Positions 38,558-46,424 of a DNA stretch of 64,000 nucleotides are shown one piece after another (within the stretch, counting starts at the first letter, position 1; each line of letters begins with the position of its first letter). Position numbers and translations under genes: made by a program. Under the pieces are notes generated by a model. That model did no database searches. It worked only from the letters and a program-made list of their open reading frames with translations, and was not told the DNA's origin. Location: assembly GCA_945830395.1 (NCBI GenBank), contig CALZYE010000002.1, positions 1 through 64,000 on the forward strand, read 5' to 3'. This DNA comes from an uncultured Clostridia bacterium (lineage in GTDB: Bacteria; Bacillota; Clostridia; Peptostreptococcales; Anaerovoracaceae).

Positions 38558-40405
38558 CTATTTAATCTTGACTCTCTTATTTTTGGACCATGAAGAATAT
38601 AGTATTCCACCTTTTGTTTTGCTGTATGTACGAATGCGAATATTGTACTTTTTTCCTTTTTTAAGCTTCTTAACGGCTAAAGAAGTCTTCCTGTTCGATT
38701 TTATCTTGACAGTCTTTGCATTTTTAAATTTGGAAGAAACTGAATATTGAATTTCATATCCTGTAGTCTGCGTTCTGTTCTTTTTCCATCTTATAGTCAG
38801 TTTTTTCTTTCTGCTTCTCAAATCAACAATTTCAGTCCCCTTAGGACAAATTTTATACTTTAAAGTCTTAACTTTGTTGTTTTTATATCTTCCTTTAAAT
38901 GACACTTTTATTAAATATTTTCCGACATTCTTACTGTTCTTTGGATACCTTATGTTATAGTCATTGCTATTTAACTTCTCACCATTCTCTCCAACAATTA
39001 CCACCTGCGGCTTAATATTTTTTCCGTTGTATACAAACATGCTCTTTGAAAGTTTTGCACTTTTTATCTTTTTTTGAAGCAGCTCCAGTTTTTCCATGGC
39101 AGTCTTCAACTTATTCGCCTGCTCTGCAATCTGTTTCTGATTTGTATTATGCCTTTTAATAAAAAGCTTCGATTCCTCAAGAACTGAGTAAAAATCATCC
39201 CATGATTTCTTCGTATAATTTGCAGCTTTTAAACTTTCTCCCTGTTTTATGACAATTTCTAATACTTCAGGATTAAAGGCATGCTCCTGAGAATCCACAA
39301 CATCAATACCGTATACAAAATATGTCTGAGAAAATGTAGTTTCCTCCTTACTTATCATATCGGCGTTTTTGGGATCCAAACTTATTCCGTACAAAAATCT
39401 GAAGGCCTTGTCTTCTTTCGTGTTTTTATAATCGGTTCCCGGCATGGATGTGGTTCTTCTGGTTTGATTTTCGCTGAATTCCAAGGCAATCATCGGTTTC
39501 ACCTCTTCCCTGCCGCTTTCCGTCAAGTCCCTTCTCATCCCATCACCCATGGTGCTTTCTTTAATATGAGCAGCCAATTTTTCTGCAAGTTCAGGATTTC
39601 TTTCACTATAAATATCATTAAATGTATATCTTTTAGTATTTAAATACTCATAGGAAAACGATCCCCTTGCATAATATGAGTCGTTGTCATTTTCATCATC
39701 ATTTATTACAGCTTCTTTATTACCGTCATTTGTACGCAGTCTAAGTTCTGTTCCCGGCTTAAATGCCTCCGCTATACCTGCATCGCTTAATATGGAATCC
39801 ACTGTCAATCCCGTTGCTCTATAGCTGGTAACTCCTCTGTGAGTGCAAACTCCCTGATAGAGAGCATCCCTCAATGTTCCCTCTTTGTTTGCATCAATCA
39901 TACCCTGTAAATCGTCCATCGTGTAAATCTTTGATTTTAAAACCTGACCCTCCTTATCGAGGTGTCTTACTATCAACTTTTCAGCTCCGAAATTTTTTAC
40001 AGTAAGCTCACTCACCAGATCATCATGCTCCTTAGACTTAATTACCAACTGGTATTTATTGCTGCGCTTCGGAATCTTATTGAACACTTTAGAGTCTATA
40101 ACGAGAGTATATGACACCGTTTCTTTCTTTTCCTCTTTTATTTCGTATGTATTTGCGGTGTTTTCTTCGCTCTTTTCAGTTAATTCTTTCCCATCAACGG
40201 TTACCTTTTGAATACCTGAAACCCAATCTGCATCCACTCCGCTTAATTTAATGGATACCTCGTTTTCTCCCGCTTTTTTTATTACGGGATTTGCGAGGGT
40301 AGGCGTTTCATCATGGGCGAACGCTCCCATATATGAAAAAGAAATCATAAAACCTGCTATTATTGCCAGTAACAGAATCTTTTTGGCAAAGTTTATCCTA
40401 TTCAT
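38558..40405 (-). CDS. Secreted multidomain protein (HID-like, FIVAR, Fn3-like)
   Basis: A 615-residue secreted protein. Residues 1-30 form a signal peptide ending GAFA. Residues about 40-137 resemble the hemoglobin-interacting (DUF1533) domain, with the pattern VSIKLSGVDADWVSGIQKV and VTVDGKEL. A middle part I do not recognise (about 145-375) follows, then a FIVAR-like helical pair (about 383-445), an Ig-like segment and a very basic fibronectin-III-like C-terminus (about 533-615). The last part is shared with the heme-island proteins. There is no LPXTG signal. It has its own promoter. A role in binding hemoglobin or heme is inferred only from the domain type. Confidence 0.75.
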   Translation of the reverse strand: MNRINFAKKILLLAIIAGFMISFSYMGAFAHDETPTLANPVIKKAGENEVSIKLSGVDADWVSGIQKVTVDGKELTEKSEENTANTYEIKEEKKETVSYTLVIDSKVFNKIPKRSNKYQLVIKSKEHDDLVSELTVKNFGAEKLIVRHLDKEGQVLKSKIYTMDDLQGMIDANKEGTLRDALYQGVCTHRGVTSYRATGLTVDSILSDAGIAEAFKPGTELRLRTNDGNKEAVINDDENDNDSYYARGSFSYEYLNTKRYTFNDIYSERNPELAEKLAAHIKESTMGDGMRRDLTESGREEVKPMIALEFSENQTRRTTSMPGTDYKNTKEDKAFRFLYGISLDPKNADMISKEETTFSQTYFVYGIDVVDSQEHAFNPEVLEIVIKQGESLKAANYTKKSWDDFYSVLEESKLFIKRHNTNQKQIAEQANKLKTAMEKLELLQKKIKSAKLSKSMFVYNGKNIKPQVVIVGENGEKLNSNDYNIRYPKNSKNVGKYLIKVSFKGRYKNNKVKTLKYKICPKGTEIVDLRSRKKKLTIRWKKNRTQTTGYEIQYSVSSKFKNAKTVKIKSNRKTSLAVKKLKKGKKYNIRIRTYSKTKGGILYSSWSKNKRVKIK

Positions 40406-40481
40406 TAACTAAACCTCCTCACATATACCATACCTTTGCGGCAGGGCAAACACTTTTCATAAAAATAACCTTTTCTACAAA

Positions 40482-40510
40482 ATAATACCATATTTCCCAT
40501 TTATACTCAA
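40482..40510 (-). promoter_or_regulatory. Probable promoter of the 38558-40405 gene
   Basis: On the minus strand TTGAGT (40510-40505) and TATTAT (40487-40482) are 17 nt apart, beginning just after the comF stop. The leader is about 70 nt. No palindromic operator is obvious. Confidence 0.55.
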
Positions 40511-40516
40511 GGTAAA

Positions 40517-41200
40517 TTAGGCAAAGTCCCTCCCCGCAAATGCCAGAAAAATAACAGCTTCGGGCTCTGTCAAATTCAATGCTCTTGCACATTCTGCAGC
40601 CGTACTTCCCGTAGTGTAAATGTCGTCTACTAAAAGAATCTTCTTTCCCGAAATGCCGGCTTTATACTTTCTGAAAGTTTTTTCATCTAAGGAAATTGCT
40701 CCTTTGATATTTTGTCTCCTCTCCTCCGGAGACAGACCTCTCATCGGCAATGTATCTCTGTTTCTATAAAGCAAATTTTCTATGACAGGTTTTCCCGTCT
40801 CTTTGCTCAAGTATTTTCCGATTAAAAAAGATTGATTAAATCCACGAGCGGATTTTTTTGCCGGGCTAAGCGGAACCGGAACAATCAAATCAAAGTCCAC
40901 ATGGGAAAAAGCAAGGCGGTCTGCCATGATTTTTCCTATGTCTCTTGCTATGTATTTCTTGTTTTTATACTTTAGAGAAAAAATCAGAGTTCTCCCATAG
41001 ATTCCGTATTCGACGCATTTTAGGATTTGCAGTTCTTTAGCAAAATCCGCTTCGTCAAAATTCCATTCCATATGCTCCATACAGTGATCGCACAAATTAT
41101 ATGTACGGGTTTCATCAATTATGTTTCCACAACAGATGCAGTATAGAGACGGCGGAAATGTATAATCCAAGATAAGCTCTGATAATTTTCTGATATTCAT
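40517..41200 (-). CDS. comF: ComF-family phosphoribosyltransferase-like protein
   Basis: ComF-like proteins share a zinc-binding N-terminus with a type I phosphoribosyltransferase fold and take part in DNA uptake in competent bacteria; the biochemical role is unsettled. The 227-residue protein has the cysteine motif CICCGNII ... CDHCMEH, VPVPLSPAKKSARGFNQSFL, and the PRPP-type loop ILLVDDIYTTGST. It follows recD2 by 72 nt in the same direction. Confidence 0.92.
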   Translation of the reverse strand: MNIRKLSELILDYTFPPSLYCICCGNIIDETRTYNLCDHCMEHMEWNFDEADFAKELQILKCVEYGIYGRTLIFSLKYKNKKYIARDIGKIMADRLAFSHVDFDLIVPVPLSPAKKSARGFNQSFLIGKYLSKETGKPVIENLLYRNRDTLPMRGLSPEERRQNIKGAISLDEKTFRKYKAGISGKKILLVDDIYTTGSTAAECARALNLTEPEAVIFLAFAGRDFA

Positions 41201-41272
41201 TTTTCAACCTGTTATAACTTTCTGTTTTTATGTTTTTAACGCTCCTTAACTGACATGGAAAGCTGCTGTATT

Positions 41273-43489
41273 CTATTTCTCAAATGCCATGAGATTGCTC
41301 AAACGATGTGCCAATCCCGAATATCTCAACTTCATTCTATCGTTGTCCACCATGGCTCTAAGTCTGTTTTCAGAACCCACGAGGACTACAACCTTCTTTC
41401 CCCTCGTAACTGCCGTGTACAGCAAATTTCTGGTTGCCAGCATAGGCGGAAACCACGAAACCGGCATAACCATTATAGGAAACTCACAGCCTTGGCTCTT
41501 GTGAACGGTTACGGCGTATGCCAGTTCAAGCTCATCAAGCTGAGAGAAGTCATACTCCACATATTTTTCATCGTCGTAAATCACTGTTACATTCTGATTA
41601 TCAGTGTCTATATGGGTTATAAATCCCACATCTCCGTTGAATACACCCTGTCCTGATTCTCCTTGAGAAAGAATTTTCCAGTCCATACGATAGTTGTTCT
41701 TTATCTGCATAACCTTATCACCGACACGAAAAACTCTATCCATAAATTTTTTCTCTGCCACACCTTCCCTGTGAGGATTGAAATTCTCCTGCAAAATCCT
41801 GTTCAGCTCCAAAGTTCCGACGATTCCCTTCTTTGTAGGAGAAAGAACCTGAATATCCCTTACGGCATCTATGCCCTCATAGTAACTCGGAAGCCTGTTC
41901 TTCACCAAATTCACGATTAGCTCCCGCATCTTGATTTCGTTATTTCTCTCCATGTGAAAGAAGTCTCCGTCCTTGCTGTTCAGCGCAGGATATTCTCCGT
42001 GATTTATCCTATGGGCATTCGTAACGATCATACTCTCCCGAGCTTGGCGGTAAATTTCCGCAAGTTTCGAGGTTGTGACAAAACCGCTTACTATCAGATC
42101 CCTCAAAACATTGCCTGCTCCAACGGAAGGAAGCTGATCGCTGTCTCCTACAAGGATAAGTCTCGTCCCCGGCCTTATGGCATCAGTTAGACCCTTCATC
42201 AGCATAAGGTCAATCATTGACGCTTCATCAACGATTACAACATCGTGTTCCAAGGGTTCTTCCCATGTTTTCCCAAACTGCATATCGCCTGTATCCTCTG
42301 AGTAAAAATACTCTAAAAGTCTATGCACGGTGCAGGCATAGTGCCCGCAGGTTTCGGTAATTCTCTTTGCCGCTCTTCCTGTAGGCGCTGCAATAGCAAC
42401 ATCTAAGTGGTTTTCCTCAAATATATTTATTATCGCATTTATTATAGTGGTTTTTCCCGTTCCGGGACCTCCCGTTATAATGGAAACTCCGCTGTTTACG
42501 GATTTTTTTACCGCTTCCTTTTGCCCCTCGGATAAATATATCCCTGTTGCCTTTTCCGTCATTTCCATACACTTGTCAACATCAACCGTAAGTGTCTTAA
42601 GCTGTGCATTTGCAATGGAATTGAGGTTTTTGCATACAGCCTGCTCTCCATTGTAGAACGGAAAGAGATATACGACTTTCTCGCCATCCACCTCATCTGC
42701 CTGAATATCTCCTGATATGGTCAAATCAAAGATCCCCTCTGCAATCTGCTCTCTTGTAAGATCCAGCATCTGTGCAATATTTTCGCAAAGAATTTCTTCC
42801 GGAACATAGGTGCTGCCATCATTTGCATAGGCTGCAAGTCCGTATTTGATCCCGCTTTGAATCCTGAAAGGTGAGTCTGCCGCAACTCCCATCTTCTCCG
42901 CAACCTCATCGGCTTTTCTAAACCCGAAACCGTAAAGCTCATCCACCAGTCTGTAGGGATTTTCTGAAATTATGGAAACTGCATTTTTCCCGTATTCCTT
43001 ATATAGCCTGAGCGCCTGTGATGCGGTAACTCCCATGTCCTGAAATGCCATGGATACATTGGCAAACTCCTTGTGCTCCGCAAATGAAACAGCAATCTTC
43101 TCAGCAGTCTTAGGACCGATTCCCGTAACCTTACACAGCATCTTAGGATTTTTTTCCATGATTTCCAAAGTGTCTTCACCGAAGAAGTTCACGATATTTG
43201 TTGCGGTCTTAGGACCTACACCCTTAATCACCCCCGATGACAGAAACGCCTCAATTCCCAACTTTGTCCCGGGCAATTTTTCCATAGCAGAAGAAAAGGC
43301 AAACTGCTCTCCGTACCTTGAGTGAATCTTAAATTCACCTGTCAGCTCGTAGCAAGTTCCCTTTACTGCCCTGGGCAGATTCCCCACCACCGTGAGAAGT
43401 TCCGAATCTGTTTCCATTTCCGCAATGGTGTATCCGTTTTCCTCATTGTGAAAAATTATATCTGTAAAAACACCGGTCTTTATTTCCAT
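41273..43489 (-). CDS. recD2: RecD2-type DNA helicase
   Basis: RecD2 is a 5'-3' DNA helicase not tied to RecBC, working in repair and replication-fork upkeep. The 738-residue protein has an N-terminal OB-like part, helix-hairpin-helix motifs (GIGPKTAEKIAVSF), Walker A GGPGTGKTT, Walker B VVIVDEASMIDL, and late helicase motifs (AVTVHKSQGCEFPIMVMP and LYTAVTRGKK). It lies 6 nt after yhaM and before comF. Confidence 0.95.
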   Translation of the reverse strand: MEIKTGVFTDIIFHNEENGYTIAEMETDSELLTVVGNLPRAVKGTCYELTGEFKIHSRYGEQFAFSSAMEKLPGTKLGIEAFLSSGVIKGVGPKTATNIVNFFGEDTLEIMEKNPKMLCKVTGIGPKTAEKIAVSFAEHKEFANVSMAFQDMGVTASQALRLYKEYGKNAVSIISENPYRLVDELYGFGFRKADEVAEKMGVAADSPFRIQSGIKYGLAAYANDGSTYVPEEILCENIAQMLDLTREQIAEGIFDLTISGDIQADEVDGEKVVYLFPFYNGEQAVCKNLNSIANAQLKTLTVDVDKCMEMTEKATGIYLSEGQKEAVKKSVNSGVSIITGGPGTGKTTIINAIINIFEENHLDVAIAAPTGRAAKRITETCGHYACTVHRLLEYFYSEDTGDMQFGKTWEEPLEHDVVIVDEASMIDLMLMKGLTDAIRPGTRLILVGDSDQLPSVGAGNVLRDLIVSGFVTTSKLAEIYRQARESMIVTNAHRINHGEYPALNSKDGDFFHMERNNEIKMRELIVNLVKNRLPSYYEGIDAVRDIQVLSPTKKGIVGTLELNRILQENFNPHREGVAEKKFMDRVFRVGDKVMQIKNNYRMDWKILSQGESGQGVFNGDVGFITHIDTDNQNVTVIYDDEKYVEYDFSQLDELELAYAVTVHKSQGCEFPIMVMPVSWFPPMLATRNLLYTAVTRGKKVVVLVGSENRLRAMVDNDRMKLRYSGLAHRLSNLMAFEK

Positions 43490-43495
43490 TAAAAT

Positions 43496-44464
43496 CTATT
43501 CCTCAAAACTGCCGGGCTTATACAGGCATCTGTTTTCCAAAGTCCATACACGCTCTGAAAACTCACCGGGCTTGGCACCGCCCAGAGCCTCAAACATATC
43601 GAACATCCTGGCATCCATTATATCCAAGTAGTGCAAAACCTCCGCTTCGGGAAACAACGGTTTTTTGGGACTTCCAAATTCAGGTTCATAGTGGTGAGAC
43701 AAAATCATATGCTCCACCATCAAAGCCTTTTCTCTTGAAATACCCAGCTGCTCCGACAATCTGTCTATGTACTTCACGCCCATTACGATGTGCCCCAGCA
43801 TCTGCCCTTCAAATGAGTAACCCGGAGAAACTCCGTTTCTGTCCGACATGATCTCGTTTATCTTCTGCATATCATGTACGATTACCCCCGTTATAACAAG
43901 ATCTCTGTTAAGTTCCCCATACACCTCGCATACCTTCACGCCGGTCATCAGCATCCTTTTCATGTGCCACAAAAGCCCTGCATATTCTGCATGATGATTT
44001 CTCGTGGCTGCAGGATAATACATCAGCTTTTCCTTATTCTCCTCCAAAACCTTTACAGCCAATTTCCTAAGCTCCCCGTCGGACATAGAACTTGCAGCAT
44101 TGTATATATAGTCGTACATATCCGCAGGTTTTTCCGGTGCGGCTTTGATGAAGTCAACCAGCTGAAGTCCGTCGGTTTCAACAGCCTTTCGGATTTTCGC
44201 AACCCGAAGCTGTGTCTGATTTTGCCAATCTGTTACGGATGCCTTAACCTTTACCAGATCTCCTTCCTTTATATCGTTGAGAAGCTCAGTTTCCCCCTCT
44301 GCGATGTCCCATTTCTTGGAGTTCACTTCACCGGTCTTATCACCTAACTTAAGGTCTAAATACATTTTTCTGTTTGCGCCCATCTTCAGACCTATCATCT
44401 TTACCATGAAAAAGTCCATAAAAGTTTCGCCCTGCCTAAGTTCTTCCACAAATATCTGTTTCAC
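43496..44464 (-). CDS. yhaM: 3'-5' exoribonuclease YhaM
   Basis: YhaM is a Firmicutes exoribonuclease with an N-terminal OB-fold and an HD domain. The 322-residue protein shows the OB strands (RKMYLDLKLGDKTGEVNSKKW) and the HD metal residues in AEYAGLLWHM, GVIVHDMQK and MILSHHYEPEFG. The start is GTG with GGAG at 7 nt. A good promoter precedes it, and it leads the yhaM-recD2-comF unit. Confidence 0.93.
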   Translation of the reverse strand: MKQIFVEELRQGETFMDFFMVKMIGLKMGANRKMYLDLKLGDKTGEVNSKKWDIAEGETELLNDIKEGDLVKVKASVTDWQNQTQLRVAKIRKAVETDGLQLVDFIKAAPEKPADMYDYIYNAASSMSDGELRKLAVKVLEENKEKLMYYPAATRNHHAEYAGLLWHMKRMLMTGVKVCEVYGELNRDLVITGVIVHDMQKINEIMSDRNGVSPGYSFEGQMLGHIVMGVKYIDRLSEQLGISREKALMVEHMILSHHYEPEFGSPKKPLFPEAEVLHYLDIMDARMFDMFEALGGAKPGEFSERVWTLENRCLYKPGSFEE

Positions 44465-44551
44465 TTCAACGCTCCAGTCAATTTTTTCATATATAACTTA
44501 TGCTTCCTTCGGTTAACCCCCGAAATAAATTTAAATTTCACAGTTGAAATC

Positions 44552-44581
44552 ATTATACCACAAAGAAAAAGGATGGGGCAA
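44552..44581 (-). promoter_or_regulatory. Probable yhaM promoter
   Basis: On the minus strand TTGCCC (44581-44576) and a perfect TATAAT (44557-44552) are 18 nt apart. The -35 box lies inside the T-tract of the terminator that closes the heme operon upstream. Confidence 0.6.
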
Positions 44582-44625
44582 AAAACATCAAAAAGGCGAT
44601 TGAATTATCGCCCTTTTGATGTTTT
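44576..44625 (-). terminator. Strong intrinsic terminator of the heme island
   Basis: On the minus strand a 19-bp stem with one mismatch (beginning AAAACATCAAAAGGGCGAT) and a short loop is followed by a T-run. It lies about 70 nt after the stop of the last NEAT gene and insulates the island from yhaM. Confidence 0.85.
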
Positions 44626-44697
44626 GTTAAATATTTTATATCTCCCATCGCAGGTTAGCTATGGGAACTTGCATACCAAGAATTTTTACATCACACG

Positions 44698-46413
44698 CTA
44701 TTTCACCGTAACGGATACTGTCTTTGAGGCTGCAACATAAACCTTTTTTCCGTTCTGCCTTTTGTACGCTTTCACTGTGAAATATAATTTCTGCTTTGAT
44801 TTTAACTTCTTCAGCACAAATTTACCAACCTTAGCGCCTTTTAAATCCTTTACAGCCTTTAACTTTCCCTTTGGCGATTTTGACATGTATACGGTGTAGC
44901 CCGACGATTTTGAAATCTTGTTCCATGACAGTTTCACCATTCTCTTTCCGTAACTTTTAACCTTAAAGGCTTTTATGGATTTCAGTTTTTCAGGCTTAGG
45001 GCTTTTCTGCTTCTTAGCAGATGACCAATCAAGTCTCAGCAGAACATTTTTTACCCCGGCACCCTCTCCAAAGGATTCCATCACAGGTATATTAAGCTGC
45101 ATAGGAACGATTCCGTCAAGCTTTGCTTCGGAAATCACAGGGAATCTCACAAGTTTAGGATAATCCATGCCGTAATCATCCTCTATGTGCTTTCCTTTCT
45201 TATCAGTATGGAATTTTAAGATATCCGTATCTTTCAGATCCCCCTGTATTGCACTGTCATCAACAATATATCCGCAAGCATAGTATTTTGCACTTCCCAA
45301 ATATCCTTCCACGCCGCTTCTTTTCATCTTGCCGAACGCTAATGAAATATAGTATTTATTCTTTTTAACCTCCAGCTTTATATTTTCCTGCATAACGCCG
45401 TCTGCCATCGAGGGTGTCACCCCGTCAGGCTGAAACAGTTTGCCCTTAACATTGTAAGTTCCGTCGGAAAAATTCAGCGCTTTTATCTTCTTTAGGCTCT
45501 TCCAGTCCGGCGACAGCTTTGATACTGCGGTAAATTTGCCGTTATCAAAACCCGGTCTGTTGAGATATTTCATTGCGGGAACATACAGCTTGACATTTTC
45601 GTAATAATGAGCCTTAAGCTCCTTTAGGGGACGAGTCACTCTTCCGACTACACTATCGGAGATTCCCTGAAGTTCATTGTATTTTGACAGTTTAAGCTTG
45701 CCCCAGAATATATTTTGAAGCTTCACTCCCTCCATGGACGGAGTCTTCAAATTATCGGATTCCTCATCATAATATCCGTTGTAATTCAGAATATACAGAG
45801 GTTCATTTTCTGTTCCTGACTTCATCAGATATGAGAGAGTCATTTTGCCGCCTTTGTCAACATGCAAAAGGGCATCGGCTGTTTTGCCGCCTATGAGGCT
45901 GTGCTCAATTCCGCCACCTGTACGCTTTGTTAAGGTCTGCTCCGTTACATTGCTTATTTTAACGGTGTAGTCTCCCGGAGCAGGCACTTTTTCAGGCAGA
46001 TAGTCCCGGACTTCGGTTTCCTCAAGCCCAAGAGCATTCATAACACTCTTTTTAACGGCATCGGAGGAAACCGTAGCCTTTGCAACTCCGTCAACTTCCT
46101 TGATTTCATTTATATCCGATGCCGATTTTCCGATGAACTTATCCTTCATTCCCTGAACGGCATCGTTCAGATAGCTTTTGTTATAATCTGCGGCACTTCC
46201 TAAAAAATCACTTCCGTAAATATCTATACTGCTGATTCTTCCATCTTTAACCTGAACCTGAGAATGAACATTATAGCCTCCGAACAATTTAACATGATAG
46301 ATTCCTTTAAACTGTTCAGCACCGTAGGAATATGTCTGCGAAAAAATCATTGCTGCTATGAGCAGGGATACGGCAAAAATCAATTTCTTTTTATTTTCTT
46401 TCAGAAATTCCAT
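44698..46413 (-). CDS. Secreted FMN-binding-like/NEAT-domain heme protein
   Basis: A 571-residue secreted protein. Residues 1-32 form a signal peptide. Residues about 33-130 resemble an FMN-binding domain but with a degenerate end (VDGVAKATVSSDAV). A first NEAT-like domain covers about 147-303. A clearer NEAT domain covers about 317-463 with DGTYNVKGKLFQP, the TPSMADGVM helix, GYLGSAKYY and MQLNIPVMESFGEG. A basic Fn3-like module (about 488-571) ends it. The usual heme-ligating YxxxY motif is not seen in either domain. ATG 46413 follows AAGGAG at 7 nt. It is the last gene of the protease-NEAT operon and is expected at the cell surface. Confidence 0.85.
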   Translation of the reverse strand: MEFLKENKKKLIFAVSLLIAAMIFSQTYSYGAEQFKGIYHVKLFGGYNVHSQVQVKDGRISSIDIYGSDFLGSAADYNKSYLNDAVQGMKDKFIGKSASDINEIKEVDGVAKATVSSDAVKKSVMNALGLEETEVRDYLPEKVPAPGDYTVKISNVTEQTLTKRTGGGIEHSLIGGKTADALLHVDKGGKMTLSYLMKSGTENEPLYILNYNGYYDEESDNLKTPSMEGVKLQNIFWGKLKLSKYNELQGISDSVVGRVTRPLKELKAHYYENVKLYVPAMKYLNRPGFDNGKFTAVSKLSPDWKSLKKIKALNFSDGTYNVKGKLFQPDGVTPSMADGVMQENIKLEVKKNKYYISLAFGKMKRSGVEGYLGSAKYYACGYIVDDSAIQGDLKDTDILKFHTDKKGKHIEDDYGMDYPKLVRFPVISEAKLDGIVPMQLNIPVMESFGEGAGVKNVLLRLDWSSAKKQKSPKPEKLKSIKAFKVKSYGKRMVKLSWNKISKSSGYTVYMSKSPKGKLKAVKDLKGAKVGKFVLKKLKSKQKLYFTVKAYKRQNGKKVYVAASKTVSVTVK

Positions 46414-46424
46414 TTTCACGCTCC

